Assembly: GCA_009746045.1 (NCBI GenBank)
Contig: RPFO01000072.1
Coordinates: 3,074,823-3,136,822 of the forward strand
Origin: Mesostigma viride
Taxonomy: Eukaryota; Streptophyta; Mesostigmatophyceae; Mesostigmatales; Mesostigmataceae
Direction: 5' to 3'
DNA: 62,000 nt
Of this stretch, positions 1 through 13,200 are shown in pieces (position 1 is the stretch's first letter; each line of letters begins with the position of its first letter). The notes under the pieces are model-generated. The model did no database searches. It was not told the origin of the DNA and was given only the letters and a program-made list of their open reading frames with translations. The position numbers and the translations under genes are program-made.

Positions 1-532
1 CTCGCTGGCTCGCTGGCTTGCTGGCTTGCTGGCTTGCTGGCTTGCTGGCTTGCTGGCTTGCTGGCTTGCTGGCTCGCTGGCTCGCTGGCTCGCTGGCTCG
101 CTGGCTCGCTGGCTCGCTGGCTCGCTGGCTCGCTGGCTCGCTGGCTCGCTGGCTCGCTGGCTCGCTGGCTCGCTGGCTCGCTGGCTCGCTGGCTCGCTGG
201 CCTGCTGGCTCGCTGGCTCGCTGGCTCGCTGGCTCGCTGGCTCGCTGGCTCGCTGGCTCGCTGGCTCGCTGGCTCGCTGGCTCGCTGGCTTGCTGGCTTG
301 CTGGCTTGCTGGCTTGCTGGATCGCTGGATCGCTGGATCGCTGGATCGCTGGATCGCTGGCTTGGTGGCTTGCTGGCTCGCTGGCTTGCTGGCTCGCTGG
401 CTCGCTGGCTTGGTGGCTTGCTGGCTCGCTGGCTCGCTGGCTCGCTGGCTCGCTGGATCGCTGGCTTGCTGGATCGCTGGATCGCTGGATCGCTGGATCG
501 CTGGATCGCTGGCTCGCTGGCTCGCTGGCTTG
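1..532. repeat. 8-bp tandem array (CTYGCTGG)n
   Basis: About 66 head-to-tail copies of an 8-bp unit, mostly CTCGCTGG, with CTTGCTGG, ATCGCTGG and CTTGGTGG variants clustered in blocks. The array starts before the window. Because 8 is not a multiple of 3 and the unit makes no stop, all three plus frames stay open and give a false Leu-Ala-Arg-Trp repeat protein. By position it lies in an intron of the aldolase-fusion gene, upstream of the exon at 1200. Confidence 0.95.
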
Positions 533-1042
533 GCATCAGGCCAGCATACTAATCACCAATCGAACCCCCCCTGTTGCTTAATAATTAGTCATAATAACCG
601 CCCATGGGAGTGGCTACCTGGGTCATTGGAGAAAATGAACTCTGCATGACCTCCTAATGGAGGTGTGTATGATTTAACAGTGATGGCTCACCCCTGATGG
701 GATGTCACTGCATGAGGATTAACATTTTCACGATCCAACCCCCTTGATTAGGACCTAGGTAATTTTTTTTCGTAAGGGGTCTGCCTTGCGAAGCCATAGA
801 TCAACACTGCCGTCTGCTTGCCACGATTGCCACACGATGAATGACGTGATCACTTTGATAAGGTAAAGTGGCTGCATGAATGAGGTAATCGCAAGGATGA
901 AGGAAGCGACCCTGACCAACATGCGGAGGATGGCAAATCCTTGACATGGTCACCTGATCAGATATGAGTTAGCCCGCGCTCTTTACTGTGGTGACCCTCG
1001 TGAGGGGGATGGCCAACCCCCTGGCATGGCGGCTTGGTCCCG
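533..1042. other. intron sequence, no gene seen
   Basis: Unique sequence between the 8-bp array and the 40-bp repeat. I searched it for the exon that should precede the one at 1200 (the part of the sugar-kinase domain before LVPAGQTEF) and did not find it, so that exon is probably before the window. Confidence 0.5.
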
Positions 1043-1163
1043 ACAGGTTTTAATGATGGACACAACAATGAGGGTGGCCAACACAGGCTTTAGTGATGGA
1101 CACAATAATGGGGATGGCCAACTCAGGCTTTAGTGATGGACACAATAATGGGGATGGCCAACA
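1043..1163. repeat. 40-bp direct repeat, three copies
   Basis: Three successive copies of a unit containing TTTAGTGATGGACACAATAA then TGGGGATGGCCAAC, with a measured period of 40 bp between the last two. The first copy is diverged. The array sits about 35 bp before the splice acceptor of the exon at 1200. Confidence 0.85.
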
Positions 1164-1199
1164 TCTGACCCGCGATGTACATGGGGATGTACATTGCAG

Positions 1200-1272
1200 G
1201 CTGGTCCCTGCAGGTCAAACGGAGTTTGCCAAGGATCATGCGTTCGGCTACACGTCATCCAACTTGAAGCAG
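1200..1272 (+). CDS. Aldolase-fusion exon a (first in window)
   Basis: Encodes LVPAGQTEFAKDHAFGY then TSSNLKQ, which matches the plant homologue closely just before its WVEEK segment. It starts after TTGCAG and ends at CAG/GTGATC in phase 0. Its first base completes a codon begun in an exon outside the window. A run of 24 G lies 8 bp past the donor. Confidence 0.88.
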
Positions 1273-4200
1273 GTGATCCAGGGGGGGGGGGGGGGGGGGG
1301 GGGGAACAGACTGACACTTGTTACTTTGTGACCAGGCAAGGTCTTCTTCCCAGTCTATTAAGCCGGACTTGTTCAACGCAGCTGTCGTCTTGGCGCGTTG
1401 TTGCCTTGTCTATTTTCCGGTTCATTTTGCATGTCCTTGTACACAGTGACGTGGACGGGGTCACAGGCAAAAGAGCACCCAGAGACATATTGTCACCAGG
1501 GGTGCCATCAGGCTAGCCCTGGTGCTTCCCCTTGCCTGTCAGATGTGAGGCTATATCATTTTGTGGGTTCTGCCCGCCGGGCATCCTATGTTGTCATCCT
1601 GCTTACTGGCGGCAGTTTAATTCGTTTACTGGCGGCAGTTTCAAGCTTTGCGTGAATGCCTGGCCCAGCATGCGACTTTTTGCAGCATTCATTCATTCAT
1701 TCATTCATTCATTCATTCATTCACTCACTCATTCATTCATTCATTCATTCATTCATTCATTCATTCATTCATTCATTCATTCATTCATTCATTCATTCAC
1801 TCACTCATTCACTCATTCACTCATTCACTCATTCACTCATTCACTCATTCACTCATTCACTCATTCACTCATTCACTCATTCACTCATTCACTCATTCAC
1901 TCATTCACTCATTCACTCATTCACTCATTCACTCATTCACTCATTCACTCATTCATTCATTCATTTATTCATTCATTCATTCATTCATTCATTCACTCAT
2001 TCATTCATTCATTCATTCATTCATTCATTCATTCACTCATTCATTCATTCATTCACTCATTCATTCATTCATTCATTCATTCATTCATTCATTCATTCAT
2101 TCATTCATTCATTCATTCATTCATTCATTCATTCATTCATTCATTCATTCATTCATTCATGCGCATGCCTCCTTTGGGATAGTCACGGAGTACCAACTTT
2201 TGAGTAGGTACCTTTCATCCCTGCTTGATGCACAGCAAGAAGGGGGCATGGACCCACCACTTCTCGCGTTGCCTTGAAAGGCAGGCCGCCGGTTCAATTG
2301 AACTGCTCACTGGGAGAGTCTAGCAACTACTGTGTGTGTGGCATGACCCAGTAAGTAGTACTCCTTACATTCGCCCCCGTGGGGCTAGCGTTTGATTCGA
2401 TCCACTGGTTCATATTGGATAATTTCGGAAACACTTGCACCGCTTTACGGTAAAGAGCTTTTTTGCAGTTGGGCTATCGCTTGGGATGCCTTCGGATCAG
2501 GAGACCCCTACAGCCGCGAAATCATGCAAGAGGTCCTGTGTTCGAATCCGGTATCGTTCCAAACATGTCACTGTGGGTGCAACAAAGCTCCAACATAGCA
2601 AAAGCATAACGGATGCAGTAGGGCTGCCCCATGGTCTAGAGGCCACAGATAGGCTTGAAACTCATGTAGAGGCGCCGGTTTGGGAGTATATGAAGGCCTC
2701 TCCCGGAGGCTGAGGGGTTTTAGGGGCATACCCAGGGTTCACCCACAACCCGCAGCGTGGACCAGTCTATTTATAGATAGACCACATCTTCTCTTGAATG
2801 GTTGCACTTGCCTTATTGCGGTGGTTTCATCAATGCCCCGTCATGTTCGTGAAGAGTGGGGATGTTTAGCGTCTTGCATGGCTAGACCAAACTCGTCCAC
2901 TCGAGCATGCAATTGCCGCCTCCCTGGGAAGGCTGGATTCCAGTCCCTCTTGTAAGCCTTGTTAGAAGACTGGAGTAGGTCCTAAACAAGATTGTACAAT
3001 GATCTTCTATACACGCACATATGCCACAGCACAGTCACACGATATCATTAATTTAATGTCATCGCCGGGTCGCAACGAAGGCAGATGGCAGTCAAATCAC
3101 CTCACACATCACCTCCCCCGTTGCTCTTGCCCTTGTGCTGGAGCTTCGTGTCTCACAACATCACCTCACACATCATCCCCCTCCCCCTCCAAACATACTC
3201 ACCTCTCCCCCCACCCCTCCCCCCACCCAGTGGGTCGACGAGAAGTCCCAGGGGGCGTACCCTGCGGCCCAGGTGCGGAGCGTGTCCCTGGACGACATCC
3301 GCCAGGGGGGGCCACCGCGCGTGTACGATGCCCTCATGGCATGCCCCCACGGCTCCATCGTCGTGGTCAACGCGGCAGCTAGCAGCGACGTGCTGGTGGT
3401 GGCGACCGCAGTCCTCCAGGTGTGTGTGTTTGTTTGGGGGGGGGCGGGGGGGGGGGCGGGGGGGGGGGGGCTTCGGGGGTATGGGTGGATCTATGTGTGT
3501 GCGTGTGTGTTGTCCAAGTTTGTGCATGGCTCAGATGTGCTTGTTAGTGGCGGCTGCGTTTCTCGAAGGTGCAGGCACTTGGACTAAGGATTGCATGTGC
3601 TTTAAGTGCCGGGCGTGTTGCTCAAGGTTGCATGTGGGTTAAGCAGCTCAGGCGCAGCGCAAGTGGCGCGTTGCACACAGGGGGCATGGGCCAGGTTGCA
3701 CTTGTGTACGTGTGTGGTTTTGGATTGCTTGTGGCTCCAGTATGGGCTAGACAGGTGCTTGGGGGTCGCTGCGGCGGGGGCAATGTGGAATGCGGTTTCG
3801 TAGTGCTTTGGAGAATGGAAGTGGAACTCCTCTAGTCAGTGTGCGTGCACGCTGTCCTAGTGCAAACACACTCCAAGGAATGGCACGGTGGAAGTGTGGG
3901 CACATCAGGGATGTGTTTAAGTGTTTAAGTATGGGCATGGCGTGGGGCAAGTCGCTGCTCTTGTTTAATGTACAGCCATGGCTCAGTTAGAGTGGGCATG
4001 GCAGAGGAGTGCACGCAGTGGAAGTATTCTAATGTAGGGGCGAATGTCAGGTTTCAACTGTGGCTGCTCGTGGGGGGGGGGGGGGCGCCCTGAAAGGTGA
4101 ACGCGTCGGGGAAGCGCATCATTGAACTCAAAACAGGAGCGCTTGGATCTGTCGTCTGAGGCTTTTCGATGAAGTCTGTGCGCATTACAACACAGACAGG

Positions 4201-7200
4201 TATTGTGTATGCAAACCTTTTCTTCTCCTCCTTGGGCTCTTCTTCTTCCTCTCCTTGGACTTCAGACATCAGCCGTCGGAGCCATCGTCTTCAGCCCCGC
4301 CCAATCCCCTCGTGGAACAGCCTGTCTTTTATTTAACCAAGCCTGTTTTTCTTTAACCAAGACTGTTTTTTATTTAACTAAGCCTGTTTTTTATTCAGCC
4401 AAGCCTGCTTTTAAACCAAGCCTGTTTTCAAGGTAGCCAAAGCCTGTTTTGTAACCAAGCCTGTTTTTTTATTTAACCAACTTTTATTTTATGTACCCTA
4501 GCCTGTTTTTCATTCAGCCAAGCCTCTTTTTTTATCTAACAGAAAGTTAAGATTGACTTCCCATAGGTCGTGATCTGCCCCCACCCCACAGGTGGAGCAG
4601 CAAGGCGTGACGGTGCTGGTTCGTTCCGCGGCCGCGTTCGTCTCCGCGCGACTCGGGGTGGTGCCAAAGTCCCCCATCCGGCCAGCCTCGCTTCGCCTCC
4701 GTAATGCCGGGGGCTTGATTGTGGTGGGGAGCTATGTGCCCAAGACCTCCAAGCAGGTGGGTGATCATGACAGTGCATAATTTTACCTACCTACCTGCCT
4801 CCAACAAGTCTCTCAAGAGGTGGGCACCTCCCAATATAAGTGGGCAAGATGGCCGGATGGATGGGCGCCGCGACCATTTGGTTAAGGTGGTTATGCCCCT
4901 CCTGTATTTGCGTTATGTATCCAACTTTATAAGGTGGTTATGCCCCTCTTGTATGTGCGTTATGTATCCAACTTGACTACAAGGTGGTTATGCCCCTCCT
5001 GTATTTGCGTTATGTATCCAACTTGACTATAAGGTGGTTGTGCTGAACGTTGTCTGTGGCTTTGTCCTTTCCGTTGTCATCTCACGTGCATGGCCAGGCA
5101 GGAAGGAGCATTTTTTGGGAGCAGATGCTAGCTTTACTTGCATTCCTTCAAGTTGTCTATACCTGCCCTTCTGCCCTTAGCCCGCTACTGTCCTTCGCCA
5201 TCGACCTACCTGTTTAAGCGCTGGTGAATTCCTCTAAGGCATCTTCTACTCAGTGCAGCTATGATCACGCATTATTAAGCAGCAAGCATCATGGGTGCAG
5301 CAAGCATTATCAAGGTTCATGACTGGAAAGATAACAATGTTTTAGATCGGCCCAGGCTGTGCCTTCCTTTCCTGGTATCACATCCCATGCACCTCTTCTC
5401 CTCATGGTGTGATCTGGTGAGCACACTAAGCTATCTGGTTTCCCCTCTTCGACACCCACCACCACCACCACCACCTAGCACCCCTTCTCACTTCCAACCC
5501 CGTCTCGCCTCCCACCACTTTCCACCACTCACCTCCAACCCTTGCCTCGACCTCCCCAGGTGGAAGCCCTCATCGCATCCTGCAGCGACTCGCTCCTCTG
5601 CTTGCCGGTCTCGGTGGCCGACCTGACCAAGGCGGACGCAGACGCGGTCGCGAGCTGCGTCGAGGCGGTCGCACGGGCGGCAACAGCCGGCATTCGTCAC
5701 GGTGTGGACGTCCTCGTGTATACGAGCCGGGAGCTGGTCAAGGGGAAAGGTAATGGGCCCGGTTTCGGGGTGAAGTGATCGGCCTGGGTTTGGGATAAGG
5801 TTACCAACTGGATCGAGGGGGAAGGGGGCAGGGGGAGGGGGGAGGGGGAGGCGGGAGGCGGGAGGCGGGAGGCGGGAGGCGGGAGGCGGGAGGCGGGAGG
5901 CGGGAGGCGGGAGGCGGGAGGGGGAGGCGGGAGGGGGAGGGGGAGGGGGAGGGGGGGGGGGGAGGCGGGAGGGGAGGGGGGGGGGGAGGGGGGGGGGGGG
6001 GAGGGGGAGGAGGGGGGGGGGAGGGGGAGGGGAAGGGGGGAGGCGGGAGGCGGGAGGCAGGAGGCGGGAGGCAGGAGGCGGGAGGGGGAGGGGGAGGGGG
6101 AGGGGAGGGGGAGGGGAGGGGGGAGGGGGAGGGGGGAGGGGGGAGGGGGAGGGGGGAGGGGGAGGGGGAGGGGGGAGGGGGAGGGGGGAAAGGGGAAAGG
6201 GGAAGGGAGAAGGGGGAAGGGAGAAGGGGGAGGGGGAAGGGGAAGGGGGAAGGGGGGAGGGGAGGCGGGAGGCGGGAGGCGGGAGGCGGGAGGCGGGAGG
6301 CGGGAGGCGGGAGGCGGGAGGCGGGAGGCGGGAGGCGGGAGGCGGGAGGGGGGAGGGGGAGGGGGAGGGGGAGGGGGGGAGGCGGGAGGGGGGAGGGGGG
6401 GGGGGGAGGGGGAGGGGAGGGGAGGAGGGGGGGGGAGGAGGGGGGGGGGAGGGGGGAGGGAAGGGGGAGGCGGGAGGGGGAGGCAGGAGGCGGGAGGCAG
6501 GAGGCGGGGGGGAGGGGGGAGGGGGAGGGGGGAGGGGGGAGGGGGAGGGGAGGGGGGAGGGGGAGGGGGGGGGGGGAGGGGGAGGGGGAGGGAGGGGGAG
6601 GGGGGAGGGGGAGGGAGGGGGAGGGGGAGGGGGGAGGGAGGGGGAGGGGGGGGGGGAGGGGGAGGGGGGAGGGGGGAGGGGGGAGGGGGAGGGGGGAGGG
6701 GGGAGGGGGAGGGGAGGGGAGGGGGAGGGGGAGGGGAGGGGGGAGGGGGAGGGGAGGGGGAGGGGGAGGGGGAGGGGAGGGGGAGGGGGAGGGGAGGGGG
6801 AGGGGGAGGGGGGAGGGGAGGGGGAGGGGGAGGGGGGAGGGGGAAAGGGGAAAGGGGAAAGGGGAAAGGGGAAGGGAGAAGGGGGAAGGGAGAAGGGGGA
6901 GGGGGGAAGGGGGAAGGGGGAAGGGAACAGGGGGGACGCTGTGGGGAAGGGGAAGGGGGGACGCTGCGGGGAAGGGGAAGGGGGAGGCTGTGGGGAAGGG
7001 AAAAGGGGGGAGGGGGGGGAGGGGAAGGGAAAAGGGGGGAGGCCTGGTGGGGGAAGAAAAGACAAAAGAAAAGGTTCAAAAAGAAACCTTATTTCTAAAA
7101 AGGGAAGAAAAAGGGAAATATACTAAACCCCTACATTTTTACTCTCTTTTTTTTTTTGAAAGGAAATGAATTGGCGGAAGCTGGAAGGGGCCTGACCTGG

Positions 7201-10200
7201 TCCATGGGCATAGGGTGGGATCGGTTGCCAAAGTTGGTGGACGCGGTTTGCCAACATCGGTGGAACTTGAAGTGGTCGATGAAAGTGGTCATTGTTTGAC
7301 AACATTTGACAGTAGAGGATTAAACCTAGTAGCTGTTCACGCGTGCTCGAGAGATAGTATTTGTAGTAAACCAAAACTTGTAGCAGTGTGTCTTTATCCA
7401 CATGGATCCCACAGCACCTAGCAAGCTAACATTTAAACATTATATATTTCACCAGTTATACTTCACCCTATCGGATGTCTCGAAACGGGGAGTTGTGTGA
7501 TTACCTCCATTTGCCCGTTTTCTTTTGTTTCTCCTTCTCTTTCTTCTTACATATGGCTATTGTTATAATTATCATCATCCCTTTCTTGCAAACAATACCG
7601 AGAGCCTTTCCATCTCCTTCTTGTCACTTATCATCATTGTTATCCTTATTTATTAGTACTAATAACATTGCTATTAAATATTATTATTTCAGATGCCACC
7701 GAGAGCCTCTTTGTCTCCTTCCGGTTACTTACCATCACTAATAGAAATAATACTGTCATCCTATCATCTTTTTTTCTTGCCACTGATGCCTGGCTTTCTC
7801 ATTCTTGTTATCTATCATTGCTATCGTTGCTACCGTGATCATCATCATCATCACCACCACCACCACCACCACCACCACCACCACCACCACCACCACCACC
7901 ACCACCACCACCACCACCACCACCACCACCACCACCACCACCACCACCACCACCACCACCACCACCACCACCACCACCACCACCACCGCTAATATCATCC
8001 TTTTTACTTGCAGATGCCACCGAGAGCCTGTCCATCGGCCAGCGCGTCTCCGACGGCCTCGTTCGCATCGTGCGAGCCATCGCCGCACGCCCCCGCTACA
8101 TCCTGGCCAAGGGGGGAGTGACGTCATCCGACGTGGCCACCAAGGCACTGGGGATCAAGCGGGCACTCGTGATCGGCCAGGCGGCCCCTGGCATCCCCCT
8201 GTGGCAGCCAGTGGATGACGCCAGCAGTCGCTACCCGGGCATGCCATATATCGTGTTTCCAGGTGAGGCGCGAGGACAGGTTGTTCGTTGCTTTGGGACA
8301 GGTTGTTCGTTGCTTTGGGACAGGTTGTTCGTTGCTTTGGGACAGGTTGTTCGTTGCTATGGGACAGGTTGTTCGTTGCTTTGGGACAGGTTGTTCGTTG
8401 CTTTGGGACAGGTTGTTCGTTGCTTTGGGACAGGTTGTTCGTTGCTTTTGGACAGGTTGTTCGTTGCTTTGGGACAGGTTGTTCGTTGCTTTGGGACAGG
8501 TTGTTCGTTGCTATGGGACAGGTTGTTCGTTGCTTTGGGACAGGTTGTTCGTTGCTTTGGGACAGGTTGTTCGTTGCTTTGGGACAGGTTGTTCGTTGCT
8601 ATGGGACAGGTTGTTCGTTGCTTTGGGACAGGTTGTTCGTTGCTTTGGGACAGGTTGTTCGTTGCTTTGGGACAGGTTGTTCGTTGCTTTTGGACAGGTT
8701 GTTCGTTGCTTTGGGACAGGTTGTTCGTTGCTTTGGGACAGGTTGTTCGTTGCTATGGGACAGGTTGTTCGTTGCTTTGGGACAGGTTGTTCGTTGCTTT
8801 GGGAAAGGTTGTTCGTTGCTTTGGGACAGGTTGTTCGTTGCTTTGGGACAGGTTGTTCGTTGCTTTGGGTTGTACGTGCAAAATGGGGGTGCATCTACAT
8901 GCAAAATGGGGGTGCATGATGGGTGCTTTATGGGTGCTTTGTGGGTGCTTTTTGGGTGCATCATTATACATGCGAAATGGGGGTGCAGTATGGGGGCAGC
9001 ATGGGTGCAGTATGGGGGCAATATGGGTGTATTGGTATACATGGAATGTGGGGGTGTTTAGGGAACATGGGTGATAGAATCGTCGATAAAGTGTGGTTAA
9101 TCATTCACACCTGGGTACGTCGGTGCTGGAAGCCTTCACTGGTTCCCAAAAAAAAAAAGGAAAAAGGAAAGGGTGTTCAAGAGTAGCGCGCCCAAGCGTC
9201 CCGTGTGATGCTATTGGATGACAGAGAGTGCTGGAAGCATGAGAATCAGATCGTGGTGACGCGTGTATGTGGAAAGGGCATGCATCACTTAAAGGGAAGG
9301 CGCTAAAGAAAGGGGCGCCCGAGCCTCACTCACAAACGCGAGGACAGGCCACCGCTGGTAGCATGCTAGTCGTATTCCCGCTCATGCTCGACCCATACCT
9401 GTGGGGGCATGGATAAGAACAGCGGGGTCTGTTATGGTGAAGCCTACACTTTGGGGCACTTTGGCGCACTTTGTGGTCCCTTGGTCAAGAACGCCACCTT
9501 TCCAGTCGCTGCGCCCAGCTGCTTGACTGGCTGTGCCAACGCATGCCCACCTGTAGGCCCTCTCCATCACTATGGTTGGCCCCCCCCCTGTAAAAGCCAC
9601 CCCCATGCTTGAAAATATCTCTGCCATCCTGAGCCTTTATCCTGCTTCATATTAATTCTGGCTCTGGACCCTGCTCTAGTACCAATCTCAACTATGATTC
9701 GATTTGATTTCAATGTCGATTTCAATGCCGACTTCCATGCCGTATTTTTTTTCATGAACTTGTCAGTTCCTGTTCACATGCCTATTCCATTCACGCGCAT
9801 CTTCACATAATCCCTATTTCCTGCCCCAGGCAACGTCGGCGGCATCACCTCCCTGGCAGATCTGGTGCACGCCTGGTCCCTCCGTCCCAACAGCGTCCAG
9901 CTGCCTGCCATGCTCGGGGCGGCCACCCGTGGGGGCTACGCGGTGGGGGCGTTCAACGTGTACAATATAGAGGGCGTGCTGGCGGTGACACGGGCGGCCG
10001 AGCGCTTACAAAGTCCCGCCATCTTGCAGGCATGTCAGCATGTTGGCATACGCCTCATAATTTAGGTTGTCCCAGACGTGAATGGGAGCATGGGCGCTAC
10101 AGGTTGCTGAACTTTCCCATGCAAATGTTGCGGGGCCTTGGCCAGTGCATGCGTTGTCTTTCTTGTCAGTTGTCGACACCTTCCGTAAAAATTGTTCTCG

Positions 10201-13200
10201 TATGACCTTTATCATGCTGCAACTGTGCCGCTACGGCACTGCTGTCTCGTGTCATGTTTATCCTGTTTCAGCAATGCTCATCGGCTTCACCTTTGCTGAT
10301 CGACCATGTCACGTGGTTCAGGTCTTCTTAATGCTGCTCAAGATGCCGTGAAATGCTGTCACTATCTATCTTTTTCCCACCACCACCACCACCCACCGCA
10401 GATCCACCCGAGTTCCCTCCAGTTTGGCGGCGCCGCCTTGGTGGCCTGCTGCGCCGAGGCAGCACGCTCTGCGTGCGTGCCCATCGGAGTTCATCTGGAC
10501 CACGGGAGTGACGAACGGCAGATCGTGGAGGCCCTGGACACGGTATGGTACTATTTCTAGGCGGAATCTCGCCCTACCTAACCTTTTGTAATCCCCGGAC
10601 GAACCCTAACCAATGAACCCTAACTGTTGATGGACTGGCTGGCTGGGGGACTTGCTGGCTTGAAATACATGATTAGCTATGCTTGACTGGCCTTGCCAGG
10701 TCTGGCTAGAATACATACATCATGATCGGCGCTTCATGGTCTCGTCAGGTCTGGCAATGTCTTACTGGATAAGATGACTTAAAGTAGAAATAGACCGTCG
10801 TTCAAGCATCTTCATGGATGCAAAAAAGCAGGGGTGTTTGGGGGAGGCTGTGCCCTGACACAGGGGAAAAGAAATCATCTGGAGCTACTTGATTGAGACG
10901 CAAGGTCCATGATTGACGAATCCCCCTTATCCTGACAATTTCTGGCCATGTTCATGCCCTCAACTCCTGTTGCCAAACCTCCTATTTTCATGCCGCACCT
11001 AATCATCTTGCTACTCGCCCACATCATGCAGACTGCTCCTTGTTCTGGCATGATGGCCCCTTGTTCAGACATCATCCCTTTCCCCATTTCCCACCCTCCA
11101 CCCCATGCCCATCTCACTGGAGACAACCTCCGCGCCCCCCCTTCTCCCCCCCCCCCCCTCTTTCCGACCCTGGTCAGGGCCTCTTCACCTCCATCATGGT
11201 CGATGGCTCAGCGCTCCCCTTTCACGCCAACGTGGCGTTTACCAAACGGGTGGCCGAACTAGCCCACACGCGAGGCGTCGCGGTGGAGGCCGAGCTAGGC
11301 CGGCTATCGGGGACGGAAGATGGCCTTACTGTGGAGGAGTACCTAGCCCGGCTGACTGACGCCGAAGAGGTGAGGATTATTACACACAAACCCGTTACGA
11401 GCGCGGATCGCATGTGATGTAGGGGTACATGGGCAACATTACCTTGCAAAGTCATAGTGTGCGAGATGGGGGATGCTGCCAGCGATAAGGAGGGGGGGGT
11501 ATGAGCAGGGGGCTAAGCACGGGGGCTGTCGTGGACGAGAAGTGGGGTGTGGAGTGGGATGTAGGAGAGTGAAGAGTCATACCGACATGGTTGGGGTTCA
11601 GCGACAACTACCGCGACCTGCATGAGTACCTTTGCGTGTGCCTTGATTGAAATACAGAAAGGATCTCATGCGGACAGGATTTAGAAACCTGGGCAGATGG
11701 TTCAGGTTTTGTGACTGACTTCATCGTAGAGATGCCATGGTGAATCTAGCATGGGTTGCTTTGGCGTGGGGGATGAGCGGGCAGGCAGGCGGATGTGCGG
11801 TGGGGATGGGAAGTGTGGACGGGAAGCAACTTCTTTTCCAGGGATGGACAATTCTAATATTAAGGATTGTGATGGTATGTAACGGTAGCAGTAGACCGCT
11901 GCTGCCTATGAGGCAGGATGCGAGAGCCCATGGGTCGCTACAGGAACTTGGCTGCATTATCCTTCCGCCCGCCACGCAGAAAAATCTGGAGCAAGAGATG
12001 GAACGGTGGGGGGGGTGGCCGGGGGGCAAGGGAAAGGGGAGATATTGGGAGAGGGGGGTCCAGGGGAACATGGGGAGGCGGAGGTGGGAAGAACGAAGTA
12101 GCTGACGGGGGTGGAGGTGAAGCATGTCCCTGCATGGTATACCCTGGCAGATACAGGCCTCGTGGACTATGCCAGCGCGCGTGCCACAAGCATCAAGAGG
12201 GAACCATCAGCCAATCACCGAAGTTCGCCAACTACTTACATTTGCACGTCTTGCTGGGGTCGCTGGGGTTGGTTTGGTTTTATTTTCCGACTGGCTTGTC
12301 TTGCCTCCTGGGTCTGTGCGCACGGTTGGCGACTGCGACAGGCCAAGCTGTTTGTGCAGCAAACGGGGGTGGACGCGCTGGCGGTCTGCATCGGAAACGT
12401 GCACGGCAACTACCCCAAGTCAGGGCCAAAGCTGGACTTTGCACGCCTCAAGGTAGGGAGCATGTGGGGCATCCTCAAGGTGGCCAGGGAGTATGGCTGG
12501 CGTCCACATCCATCGTATGCATGCAACTGCACAAGCATGAGACTGTGAAATTTTTCGGTACGATACCGGATTCGAACACAGGACCTCTTGCATGAATTCG
12601 TGGCTATAGGGGTCTCCTGATCCGAAGGCATCCCAAGCTATAGCCCAACTGCGAAAAAGCTCTTTACGTGGTCGTCAAGTAACTACCGGGAGACCTAAAT
12701 ATATACCCATGTATTGGCGTTACACACCTACGTCTACCTATACCGAAGTATAGACGTTTTGGGGCACTGTTCTGGTATGGATCCATCATTAACGTTTTGA
12801 ACTTGCTCATCGGCTGTTCATGATCTCGCTAAGCACCGTCCCCATGCATCCTTGATTGCGGTAGTTTTACCTGGGTGCAGCACCCATAGTCAATGAGGGC
12901 TTACCATAGGCATATATTCTTTCGTTAGGGGTCAGTCACGCAGCTGCTGGCACACAATCCCGACAGTATGGATGGAAGGGAGCAACGCAGGAAGCCGCTA
13001 CGTGTGATGGTGCGAGAAGTGCAGGTAAAGTGACTGAAGATTGCCTTGGTATGCTGCCTCTTCAGCACGTCCTGTGATTCCTGCCCTGTTTGCCCAATTC
13101 CAGCAATTCCTGCATAAGTTTTTCCCCGACAAAATAAAACGAAAACTTCCCCCACATGCGTAACGTTTATCGCTGCTCCGTTCATTTTGCTCGTTTGCTG

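Noticed and set aside
18-649. Long Leu-Ala-Arg-Trp repeat proteins in three frames
   Set aside because: They follow only from the 8-bp unit having no stop codon in any frame; the position is intronic.
1532-2277. Ser-Phe-Ile-His repeat proteins
   Set aside because: Translation of the ATTC microsatellite; all frames open equally.
2455-2570. A functional tRNA gene
   Set aside because: The B box is present but the T-arm and acceptor stems do not pair, and three diverged copies exist; SINE is the better reading.
5488-7079. Two proline-rich proteins of 460-525 residues on the minus strand
   Set aside because: Products of the polypurine tract. They overlap a real exon on the other strand and have no non-repetitive domain.
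7693-8218. Poly-His, poly-Thr, poly-Val and poly-Gly proteins
   Set aside because: The CAC array read in different frames.
8274-8870. CRISPR array
   Set aside because: Units are contiguous 22-bp repeats with no unique spacers, in a eukaryotic intron.
8070-9074. 334-residue protein with a VVRCFGTGCSLLWDRLFVALGQ repeat
   Set aside because: The first 65 residues are out of the exon frame, and the rest is the 22-bp minisatellite. The true exon ends at a splice donor at 8262.
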